Shown piece by piece: positions 57,067-64,000 of a stretch of DNA of 64,000 nucleotides (position 1 is its first letter; each line of letters starts with the position of its first letter). Under the pieces are notes generated by a model. That model ran no database searches. It was not told the origin of the DNA and was given only the letters and a program-made list of their open reading frames with translations. The position numbers and the translations under genes are program-made. Origin of the DNA: Gemmatimonadota bacterium (lineage in GTDB: Bacteria; Gemmatimonadota; Gemmatimonadetes; Gemmatimonadales; Gemmatimonadaceae); assembly GCA_016712265.1 (NCBI GenBank), contig JADJRJ010000027.1:1-64000 (forward strand). Reading direction: 5' to 3'.

Positions 57067-57746
57067 ACGAGGTCCAAGGGCGCCCTGCCGCCGTGTCTGG
57101 ATTGCGCCACGTGGCGCTCAACGCGTTGGTGTTCGCGCTGACGACGGCTGCAGTGTGGCTCGGCGTGCGACGACTCGGTGAGAGTCAGCGCACGCCGGGT
57201 AGCACGCGCGGACATGACGTGCGACGCGTAGCCAACTGGGAAGACTTCGTCGGGCGGGGTCCCCGCCTTGGTCCAGACTCGGCCGCGATTACGATCGTTG
57301 AGTTCTCAGACTTCCTGTGTCCCTACTGCCGCGTGGCAGCGGTGGAACTTGATGAGGTTCAACGGGCACTCCCAGGAAAGGTCGCGATCGAGTTTCGCAA
57401 CCTGCCGTCGGGCCCCAAGGGCCTCGCGGTCGCCCTTGCCGCGTGGTGCGCGCACGAGCAGGGCCGGTTTGAGTCCCTCCACGAGCGTCTATTCGCCGAT
57501 CCAGACTCGGTCGGTCGGCGGCAGTGGAGTACCATCGCAGAAGATGCTGGCGTCGCGGACACCGTCTCGTTTCTCGAATGCATGAGCGCCGCGTCAACAC
57601 TTGCGGCCATACGGAGAGATAGCAGCGATGCCCTCGCACTTGGGGTACGAGGCACTCCCACTCTCTTGATCAGGGAGGAGCTCGTGTTGGGGGCCCCTGG
57701 ACTCGCAGCACTGGGGCGAATGGTCACACGATCTCTCGCCAAGTAG
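57063..57746 (+). CDS. DsbA-like membrane-anchored thiol oxidoreductase (second module)
   Basis: The GTG at 57063 overlaps the peptide stop. A membrane anchor (VALNALVFALTTAAVWLGVR) precedes a DSBA-like domain with the active site EFSDFLCPYCRVAAVELD (CPYC) and the cis-proline loop GVRGTPTLLI. Two more cysteines lie in the helical insert (AAWCAHE, FLECMSA), at the same places as in the homologue at 51717. It should act in the periplasm on the adjacent peptide. The 235 bp to the next attC hold no gene. Confidence 0.87.
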   Translation: MNEVQGRPAAVSGLRHVALNALVFALTTAAVWLGVRRLGESQRTPGSTRGHDVRRVANWEDFVGRGPRLGPDSAAITIVEFSDFLCPYCRVAAVELDEVQRALPGKVAIEFRNLPSGPKGLAVALAAWCAHEQGRFESLHERLFADPDSVGRRQWSTIAEDAGVADTVSFLECMSAASTLAAIRRDSSDALALGVRGTPTLLIREELVLGAPGLAALGRMVTRSLAK

Positions 57747-57981
57747 GGTGTCTCTTGGGCGCGGTCAGCGACTGGTGCAGCCCGCCAGCGCACACCTCGC
57801 AATGCATGTACGCGGGCGACACGACACTCCGACGCGGAGCCAGCCTTCAGGCGAGTCGTCGATATCAGCGGTACTCGTCTTCGGTTCTCGCCGTGCTGCG
57901 GTTGCTCGCGCTACCGGAGGCACCGGACCGCGGGCGGACTGGGCACGGGGTCATGCGAACCTACCGTCTCTTCTTCAGACA

Positions 57982-58116
57982 GCATAACGACCCGCGCTCA
58001 CATGCGGGCCATCTAAATAGATGCCGGCCCGCCCGGGCCGTACCTTCATGATCTTACGGCGGCCCGGGCGGGACGGCCACCCTGAGCGGCCCGACTTGTG
58101 CAGCGCTTTGTTATGC
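57982..58116 (-). other. attC site
   Basis: Minus-strand boxes GCATAACAAAGCGCTGC (58100-58116) and GTCGTTATGC (57982-57991). Arms GCCGTCCCGCCCGGGCCGCC and its partner pair over a short loop. It closes the NTF2-like cassette. Confidence 0.9.
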
Positions 58117-58183
58117 GGCCCCCGCCGCCCACTGCAGCGCTTGAAGGACCGCCGTCACGGACACCGCGTGCGAGCACCCGACC

Positions 58184-58608
58184 TTACGGCTCCGCAGGGT
58201 AGTACCACGCGCGCTGCACCAACCCGGCCCGCACCTCATACACGACGACGCTCGACTGCCCACCCGCCCCAGCCGGCGGTGCACTCCAGCGCGTCCGCTC
58301 GTGCGTGGTGACCCACGGTCCAGTGGCGCGCACGACCAAGAGCTCCGACCGGGCGGTGGGTACTTCGCGAAAGTAGCCGGCCAGCAGGCGCCGAAAGGCG
58401 TCCACACCTCGTCCGCCGAGCGTGGCCGAGTCTCCCCCGACGTTCAGCCACACCAATCCTGGGGAGACGTGCGCCATCATCGCGTCGAGGTCCTTTGCGT
58501 TGAACGCCGCCACGTACGCGTTCACGACCGCGATCGGACTGGTGCTCGTGGCACGCCCACAGCGACGGCCTGGGCGGGCGTGTTCGTCGCGCCCAGCACC
58601 ATCAGCAT
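58184..58608 (-). CDS. NTF2-like (SnoaL) secreted protein, one frameshift
   Basis: The intact part reads NAYVAAFNAKDLDAMMAHVS, GVDAFRRLLAGYFREVPTAR and ends VQRAWYYPAEP, a typical cone-shaped NTF2-like fold of about 115 residues. Upstream, after a one-base shift near 58535, an N-terminal signal-like segment (MLMVLGATNTPAQAVAVG) can be joined. Enzyme or binding function is open, as the fold is used for many small ligands. It fills its own cassette. Confidence 0.7.
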
Positions 58609-58672
58609 GAATCTCGTCGTGGCTCGGATCACGTAGACCGTATCAGAAGGATGGGGAGCAACGCACCGGTCC

Positions 58673-58808
58673 GCATAACGTCCCACGCTCTCAGGCGGGG
58701 CCTCTCATAAAGCCGCCGCACCCGGCGGCGGCCCTTGCTCTTACACTACTAGCCGCCGGGTGCGGCGGCCACCCCATCGGCCCCGACCTGAGCTGCGTGC
58801 TGTTAGCC
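58673..58808 (-). other. attC site
   Basis: Minus-strand boxes GGCTAACAGCACGCAGC (58792-58808) and GACGTTATGC (58673-58682). Arms GCCGCCGCACCCGGCGGC and GCCGCCGGGTGCGGCGGC pair perfectly around a loop with TAGTAGTGTAAGAGC. Confidence 0.9.
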
Positions 58809-58850
58809 CGCGCTGCTCGGCGTCCTGCCATCGCGCGTGCGCTGTTCGCT

Positions 58851-59549
58851 TCAGGGCGGCCGCACGGGCCGGTTTCGCAGGAAGACCTCCTGCGGAGTTG
58901 GTCCGGAGACCCGTCCGTGCTTGCGTGCCTCGCGGTCGATCCATGAACGGTGCGGAAGGTGCGGGCCATAGGCATACGAGATCTCAGCGACGTAGACGTC
59001 GAAGGTCGCACGTCCCGCACTCCAGAGCGAGTCGGGCCGTAGCTCCGCGACGTAGACACCTACTGAGTCGGGCGTACTCCACTGCGCCGATCCGCGCCAG
59101 AAGTAGGGGCCGCAACCGGCGTCGTAGCCCCAAGGCACCAGAACAACCTCCCTCGAGCCCCGTTCTTGGTTCGCTCGGCGGACGCGCTCCGCGCCGGCGC
59201 CCTCGATGCGCTCAAGTTGCATTGTCTGTCCGAAGATCTTCCGCGGGTCGCGACGCAACCACGCCGCTCGGTCGAAGACCAAGCCCGAACCCACCTCCAC
59301 GGTATCTGCACCTGGGCGCGCGAGAATCAGTGCGGCGCTCGCTTCTGGCGTCAACAGGGGCGTTCCGGCGTTCGCAGGAATCGGCAGCCCGGGGCCAGGG
59401 GAAGCGAACGGCACGGTGGTCAGGCCGATCGTGCACAAGACGACCGGGTGGCTGGCGGCGGCGGTCGCCGGCTCACCCACTCGACCGAGGGCTCCCATGA
59501 TGAGCAATCCAGCGAGCAACCTTCGCCAACGCCGATCTCGTTGGTGCAT
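58851..59549 (-). CDS. Cassette-encoded secreted protein, unknown function
   Basis: The start MHQRDRRWRRLLAGLLIMGA gives a clean signal peptide ending near TAAASH; the frame is open 41 codons further upstream but with no signal there. The mature protein (~200 residues) contains GSGLVFDRAAWLRRDPRKIF, VVLVPWGYDAGCGPYFWRGS and AGRATFDVYVAEISYAYGPH. These repeated Trp/Tyr motifs suggest a beta-rich domain with two cysteines. It is alone in its cassette. Related unnamed proteins may exist in this phylum. Confidence 0.68.
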   Translation of the reverse strand: MHQRDRRWRRLLAGLLIMGALGRVGEPATAAASHPVVLCTIGLTTVPFASPGPGLPIPANAGTPLLTPEASAALILARPGADTVEVGSGLVFDRAAWLRRDPRKIFGQTMQLERIEGAGAERVRRANQERGSREVVLVPWGYDAGCGPYFWRGSAQWSTPDSVGVYVAELRPDSLWSAGRATFDVYVAEISYAYGPHLPHRSWIDREARKHGRVSGPTPQEVFLRNRPVRPP

Positions 59550-59653
59550 CAATGGGCCCGTGCTTGAAGGCAGCGGCAAGTTTGAACTTCTGCGCATCCC
59601 GGTTCGCCCTGGCGCCCTGTTTGTTCCGCACACGAAGGGTCGCCCAGGCGACG

Positions 59654-59746
59654 GGCTAACGCCACGGTTCAAATGCAGCCGCTTAAATAGTGCGAGCGCA
59701 GCGAGCCTTCAGCGGCGCGGCTGTCTTTTGCAACCGTTTGTTAGAC
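59654..59746 (-). other. Short attC site
   Basis: Minus-strand boxes GTCTAACAAACGGTTGC (59730-59746) and GGCGTTAGCC (59654-59663). At 93 bp it is shorter than its neighbours, with arms AGCCGCGCCGCTGAAGGCTC and GTGCGAGCGCAGCGAGCCTT-type pairing and a different loop, so it comes from another attC lineage. Confidence 0.8.
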
Positions 59747-59978
59747 CGAACCGCGCGCGATGAGGCCAGACCAGGCCCTCCTGGATCCGATGGGGAGCGA
59801 CGCATGCCAGCGGCGGGCGTGATGGTCGCTGCACACGTGCGTGAGTTACTCCGAAACCTGAAGCACCACGCGCGATAGGGAATGAGTGGACTCTCTCCCG
59901 TGCTGCTTGATGGGTGACGCGCGTCGACTGATGACTTGCGGCCCCAGGCCCGACGTTGACTCTCGCGGCACCGGACCA

Positions 59979-62144
59979 TCAGGTCAGCACCCGAATCCGC
60001 AGGTAGAGCGACCGGAGATGATCGTCGGCCATGTCTAGAATTGGCTCGTACATGAACGCATTGAGGTGGATGTTCTCAGGTGTGACCAGCACAACTTCGT
60101 CGAGGAGCTGAATCGCGTCGGAAGTCGCGGTCGGCTGCGTTTTGTACTTTGCCAACAAGCGCGCCGTCTGATTGGCCCCGATGGACATCAGAAACGCGGG
60201 GTCAGAGATGACGCCCGCCATGTGGCGTTCGGCATGCAACCGCGCGGCGATGGACAGCACGATCTTGTTCTCGAGATTGAGGCCCTCCGGGGCGTTCAAG
60301 CACAGTTCTGCTTCGGCGCGCACCGTATCGATGACGCATCCTGTTGGATCCGGCCAAGCTGTTCCCGCGCCGAAGAGTCGGCCGTAGATCTGATCGAGTT
60401 CGGCGTGTGTGATACTGGATGAGTCCGGACGCCAGTGAAGCAGCTTGGTAAGGGTCAGATAGTCCGCGTCATCCACCCCACGCGTGTATTCGATGATATT
60501 GCGGAGAAAGGACACGGCGGCCACGCGCTTCCGAGCGTTGTCGTGGAAATGTGGTTTCCAGTCGTTGACGAAGATGTTCTTGATTCCTACCGCCGGGACC
60601 AGGTCCAACCCCGCCGCTGTGCGCTGGACCATCAAGCAGTCCGAGTACCTGACGAAGCGACTCTGAACGGTTCGAAAGAAGTCAAAATTGTGCGTCAGGA
60701 TGAGCTGGCGGAAACAGGTCTCATCAGCGATGTCCTTCAGGTACTGAATGATGGCATATTTGTTCTTGTAGTCGAATGAGTCGGCGATGTCGTCGACCAC
60801 GAATAGGGTGTCCTGCCGCGCCTGGCGACGGACTTCCACCTGAAAGATCACATTCAGGATGTAAAGCGCCTTCCGTTCTCCCGTGCTCAGAACTCTCAGA
60901 AGGTCGACTCGTGAGAGATCTGCGGAGTCCTCGCCATCCCGAAAGGTGAAGCCGAGTGCTGGAACGGTCTCGTCCCCAAGGATGACGGACACGCGGTTGG
61001 TGACGCTGAGGCTGAAGGGCACGAAGAAGCGCCGGTTGAAAAGCTCAATCACGGCCTCCCACTGAGTGCGCTGGCGCGCTGCTTCTGCCTCGATTTCCTT
61101 GCTACGCTTCTCCGCAGACGTGTACCGCGTGAGCAAGTCCTCTAGCAGCTCGCTGTGTGCCCGTAGGTATGAAAGCAGCGTTTTCCGCTTAAGCCCGTTG
61201 AGATCGGCCATCAGAGTCAGAACCTCCTCATGTTCCGCGAGGAAGGCCTGAAGGTCACGAAGAAGCTCGTTCTTCGTTATTCGCTTCTCGACCTCATTGA
61301 ATGCTTGGCGGAGCTGCGCATCCTTGAGGATCGCCTCCTTCTCCTTGGCAATCACCTCGTCAAGTTGCTTGGCGTTGGTCACCTCGACTCTTGTGTCGGA
61401 CACGAGTGTGACGCTGTGCTTCGCCTCGAAAAAGCCACTCGTAGCCAACGTCTTGCCAACTGTGGAAGCGTTGTGGTATTCGAAGGTGCCCTTCTTAAAG
61501 TACTTCGAGGCGGCGAGCAACTTGTTGTACGTTTGGATGTACGTTTCGATGGTGGTCTTGATGTCTTGCGTAGCCAGAAGAGCGGCCACTCGCTCGTCTG
61601 AAATGAGATCGTACGGGACGTTGGCGAAGGACGGCCCCTCATACGACGCTATTTCGTTCCGTATGCGGTTGAGGAGCGCGTACAGGTCCGTCTCGCCGTC
61701 TCCGAGAGCGGTGGTGATTTCGACGGCCATATCCTTCTTGGTCGCGGCGGAAGTCGAGACGGCGCGAAGGAGCAGCGCCTTCGCCTTGTCGATGTCGGCG
61801 AACAGGCTCTCGTACTCCTTTCGGAGTCGTGCATCTACCAACAGTGTCGCGGTCTTGTCCGCGTCCCCAAACACCTCCTCGTAAGGAGGTAGCACGAGCA
61901 CGCTCTCGGGGCCGAGTTCCCGACCATCCGGAAACGTGATCGTCCGAGTCGTGACGCGGTGGGGAAAGACCCGATCGCGGGAGTCATTGCCGTCCGCGAT
62001 ATCCTTGAACACCTGAGCCAGGGACGACTTCATGACGCCGTTCGGTGCGTAGATGGCGATGGCCGGCGACGTCGAAAAGGCAAGCTCCGTCCGAAGCCGC
62101 TTGATCCCGTAACAATGCTGAAGATTCAGAGTGAGAGAGTCCAT
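59979..62144 (-). CDS. SMC/RecF-like AAA ATPase with non-canonical Walker A
   Basis: The start MDSLTLNLQHCYGIKRLRTE is preferred over one 18 codons upstream. The P-loop reads IYAPNGVMKSSLAQVF (residues 31-46), with Met where canonical loops have Gly before Lys. A long coiled-coil middle (~residues 180-370) is followed by the ABC-type signature VLSTGERKALYILNVIF, Walker B TLFVVDDIADSFDYKNKYAI and the switch LILTHNFDFF. A C-terminal ~200-residue domain has unknown role. Single-gene cassettes with such ATPases are often anti-phage systems, but no effector domain is evident. The frame is intact. Confidence 0.8.
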   Translation of the reverse strand: MDSLTLNLQHCYGIKRLRTELAFSTSPAIAIYAPNGVMKSSLAQVFKDIADGNDSRDRVFPHRVTTRTITFPDGRELGPESVLVLPPYEEVFGDADKTATLLVDARLRKEYESLFADIDKAKALLLRAVSTSAATKKDMAVEITTALGDGETDLYALLNRIRNEIASYEGPSFANVPYDLISDERVAALLATQDIKTTIETYIQTYNKLLAASKYFKKGTFEYHNASTVGKTLATSGFFEAKHSVTLVSDTRVEVTNAKQLDEVIAKEKEAILKDAQLRQAFNEVEKRITKNELLRDLQAFLAEHEEVLTLMADLNGLKRKTLLSYLRAHSELLEDLLTRYTSAEKRSKEIEAEAARQRTQWEAVIELFNRRFFVPFSLSVTNRVSVILGDETVPALGFTFRDGEDSADLSRVDLLRVLSTGERKALYILNVIFQVEVRRQARQDTLFVVDDIADSFDYKNKYAIIQYLKDIADETCFRQLILTHNFDFFRTVQSRFVRYSDCLMVQRTAAGLDLVPAVGIKNIFVNDWKPHFHDNARKRVAAVSFLRNIIEYTRGVDDADYLTLTKLLHWRPDSSSITHAELDQIYGRLFGAGTAWPDPTGCVIDTVRAEAELCLNAPEGLNLENKIVLSIAARLHAERHMAGVISDPAFLMSIGANQTARLLAKYKTQPTATSDAIQLLDEVVLVTPENIHLNAFMYEPILDMADDHLRSLYLRIRVLT

Positions 62145-62405
62145 CGGGTAAACGGTGCGACGCCTCGTGACGGTGCGGTATGGCCTGGGCCCCGGCAAGG
62201 TCGGCGGCGAGCTCGGTGCGAGGGAAAGGTGCGGTTTGTCTGAGTGCGAAGTGCTGATCGGCTGGCCGGGTGCCTATTCCACTATGGCGGTCACCAAAGT
62301 GCGAATCAACGGAAGGTCTCTCTTCAGGGTTGAGCGTCGCGCTCACCTCAGACGTGGACATCTGGGTGGCACGCCGGCGCGGCCGTGATGTCTCCCAGGC
62401 TTTCG

Positions 62406-62539
62406 GTCTAACGTCCGCGGCTCAGCTGCGGGCCACCTAAAACAAAGCTGTTCCGCCCGGGCCGCTCCCTTCCATGCTACCACGGCCCGGGCGGAACAGC
62501 CAGCCCCCAGGCCCGTCAGTCTGCAGCCGCTTGTTAGAC
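62406..62539 (-). other. attC site
   Basis: Minus-strand boxes GTCTAACAAGCGGCTGC (62523-62539) and GGACGTTAGAC (62406-62416). Arms GCTGTTCCGCCCGGGCCG and its complement are perfect. It lies 262 bp upstream of the ATPase start, leaving room for its own promoter. Confidence 0.9.
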
Positions 62540-62592
62540 GTCCTGCGCGCTGTACTGCCATCGAGCGACCCGGCAACTCGCGCGAAGGCACG

Positions 62593-63168
62593 TCACCCTA
62601 CTTGCTTGATCCAGTCCGACACGATGAGCTCTAGCCGAGCTAGCTCTTCACTGCTGAGACGGTTGGTATGGGCAATGACGTTGCGGGTGCGCTCCGCGTC
62701 GCTCAGGCGACTCACTGCCCAAGCCTGAGTCGGCAGCAAGTCACGAAACTCGGCCCAGTGGTTCTGGATAAGGAGGCCCAGGTCGCCGAAGTCGACGTAG
62801 TTCACCGGATGGGTGTTTCTCCCTGCGTGCCACTGATTGCGCGTTTCAGTTTCCCTCCTGTCATCGACCTTCTTCATCATCGGCTGACTCGCTCTTCGCT
62901 CGAACCACTCGGGACCATCCTTCTCCTGCAGGACGTCTTGAACGAACTCTCGAACGAGGTTCTCTAACACAAACAGAAGTCGATAGCATCGCTGCATGTA
63001 GACGCTACCGCTCCTTATGGCTTCAGAGACAGACGAGAACAGCTCCGCGTCGTCGCGCTGCGTCGGATCTGCGCGCTTCGGCCTCAGTCGGCCCGTCGCC
63101 TCCATATCGCGAACCGCATGACTCGTGATCAGGCCACGGAACATGAAGTCCGAAAGGTCGCGGCTCAC
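62593..63168 (-). CDS. Swt1-type HEPN domain protein
   Basis: The 191-residue protein is helical. The HEPN motif is RTRNVIAHTNRLS, with the Rx4-6H pattern (RNVIAH) that forms the RNase centre in this superfamily. A preceding helix pair (YRLLFVLENLVREFVQDVLQ) and the LIQNHWAEFRDLLP segment fit Swt1-HEPN. Its start overlaps the stop of the DUF5343 gene, so the two are co-translated. It is probably the RNase effector of a toxin or defence pair carried on a cassette. Confidence 0.75.
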   Translation of the reverse strand: MSRDLSDFMFRGLITSHAVRDMEATGRLRPKRADPTQRDDAELFSSVSEAIRSGSVYMQRCYRLLFVLENLVREFVQDVLQEKDGPEWFERRASQPMMKKVDDRRETETRNQWHAGRNTHPVNYVDFGDLGLLIQNHWAEFRDLLPTQAWAVSRLSDAERTRNVIAHTNRLSSEELARLELIVSDWIKQVG

Positions 63169-63859
63169 ACCAGCTCCTCGCGAAGGGCGCGGAAGATTGC
63201 TCGGAACGTGTCAACATTCTGCGTGTCTGGCAGATGGATCTCGAAACGATACACAAGGCCAATTCCCGCACCCTTGGGCGAGAGGGCGGCAGCGTCGTCA
63301 AGTCGGCTGCTGCTGTCGGGAGCCTTGGACGGCTCCTCTGTGGGAGTCTCTGTCAGCGGCGCCGCTGGTGCCTCGCCGGTGAAGTCCGCGTAGCCGCTCA
63401 GAGTCTTGAAGGTCCGGGCCATCTTATCGGCCACCGAATCACCAACGCCGGTCTTCGTCTTGAACCACCCCTTTAGTTGCTCTGCGCTCCTCTCATTGGC
63501 CTTCTTGTCTGCGGTGAACAGGTCGTCAAAAGCCGTCCTGAGCGCGTCGCGAGCACCTTCCGCGCCTTCGTGTGATCCATGAACTCCTTGTAACTCGCGG
63601 TTGGATGACCGTTGCTGTCGAGTAAGCCGATGTATTTGAGGAGTTTCGGCGTTGGTCGGTCGTGGGAACTCGTGAAACCTAGATCTTTGAGGAAGTCTAG
63701 GTTGAACGTCTCCGGAGCCCCGGCGTTCTGGATCTTGTCGAGGATCTTTGGGAGGTTGCCAACCGCCATCAGGTAGGGCACATCAGTTTGCATCGACTCA
63801 GTCTCCGACAGGTACAGGTGAATCAGTAGGCGTCGCGTTTCGCCGACCGGCTTGTTCAC
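63165..63859 (-). CDS. DUF5343-family protein, partner of the HEPN protein, one frameshift
   Basis: The N-terminal frame reads MQTDVPYLMAVGNLPKILDK, TFNLDFLKDLGFTSSHDRPT, KLLKYIGLLDSNGHPTASYK and EFMDHTKARKVL. A missing base near 63560 joins it to RDALRTAFDDLFTADKKANE, SVADKMARTFKTLSGYADF and a Ser/Pro linker, ending with FEIHLPDTQNVDTFRAIFRA. The N-terminal part is DUF5343 (a helical, DNA-binding-like domain) and the end a short beta-alpha domain. It may sense a trigger or restrain the HEPN RNase. The start lies 38 bp from the attC box. Confidence 0.72.
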
Positions 63860-63896
63860 CGCGCAAGATATGGTTAACCGCGAAGTCCTGAAGGAC

Positions 63897-64000
63897 GTCT
63901 AACGACCACGCCTCTGTTGCGGACGCTCGTATAGAGCCCCCGCCCCGCGCGGCCCTCCCACCACAACCTGCCGCGCGGGGCGGGGGCACTCAAGGAGCGG
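63897..64000 (-). other. attC site, cut by the window edge
   Basis: The minus-strand box CGTTAGAC is at 63896-63903 and the arms GCCCCCGCCCCGCGCGG / CCGCGCGGGGCGGGGGC lie at 63936-63987. The other core should be just outside the window, showing that the cassette array continues to the right. Confidence 0.88.

Overview
The window is a GC-rich bacterial chromosome segment whose core genes point to Gemmatimonadota or a close relative. The evidence is a SusC/SusD-type outer-membrane pair with a DUF4397 lipoprotein, many secreted and lipoprotein metallopeptidases (M14, DUF885, a gluzincin), NHL-like six-bladed beta-propeller proteins and a Tat-exported linalool dehydratase/isomerase-like enzyme. 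The phylum is inferred from gene content only.

Layout. (1) About 1-13,900 is an accessory region with decayed integron attC sites and cassette-like genes, mostly on the minus strand: a PHP/AAA TrlF-like ATPase, a truncated IS1182-family element, a zinc-ribbon/coiled-coil membrane protein, a small membrane protein, a clostripain-family protease with a partner lipoprotein, a HAF-repeat lipoprotein, a family of ~300 bp hairpin-rich repeats interleaved with small genes (including a frameshifted DUF433/DUF5615 pair), and a DUF4375-like protein. (2) 13,901-19,597 carries ordinary chromosomal genes. (3) 19,760-26,390 is mixed: a regulator, a TonB-plug-like protein, an IS3 remnant, a three-gene operon (propeller, six-cysteine secreted protein, propeller lipoprotein) and a PIN/antitoxin pair. 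(4) 26,571-45,335 is core-like: a hydrolase and peptidases, an acyl-CoA dehydrogenase, a complete TetR-TolC-HlyD-ABC-ABC-permease-permease efflux operon, and a SusC-SusD-DUF4397 operon. (5) About 46,900-64,000 is an integron gene-cassette array without a visible integrase. Its attC sites read on the minus strand (boxes begin TAACAAA...), so the integrase, if any, should lie to the right of the window. Cassette contents are lipoproteins, a six-cysteine peptide/DsbA-like/beta-propeller system (twice), a BrnT/CopG toxin-antitoxin pair, an NTF2-like protein, a secreted protein, an AAA ATPase and a HEPN/DUF5343 pair.

The most interesting biology is a recurring module: a small secreted protein with exactly six cysteines after its signal peptide, a membrane-anchored DsbA-like thioredoxin with a CPxC site, and a secreted six-bladed beta-propeller protein. 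Two copies sit inside integron cassettes (51,435-53,987 and 55,430-57,746), on the strand opposite to the usual cassette direction. A third version without the DsbA sits at 22,165-24,841. I infer a disulfide-folded exported peptide with dedicated folding and binding partners. A second notable signal is an IS1182-family element that has inserted precisely at the GTT of attC recombination boxes, seen in two copies.

Caution: at least two dozen genes, including obvious core genes, carry single-base frameshifts, often a missing G or C in a short homopolymer. This looks like residual long-read error, so most broken genes below may be intact in the organism. Coordinates of frameshifted genes cover the reconstructed gene.
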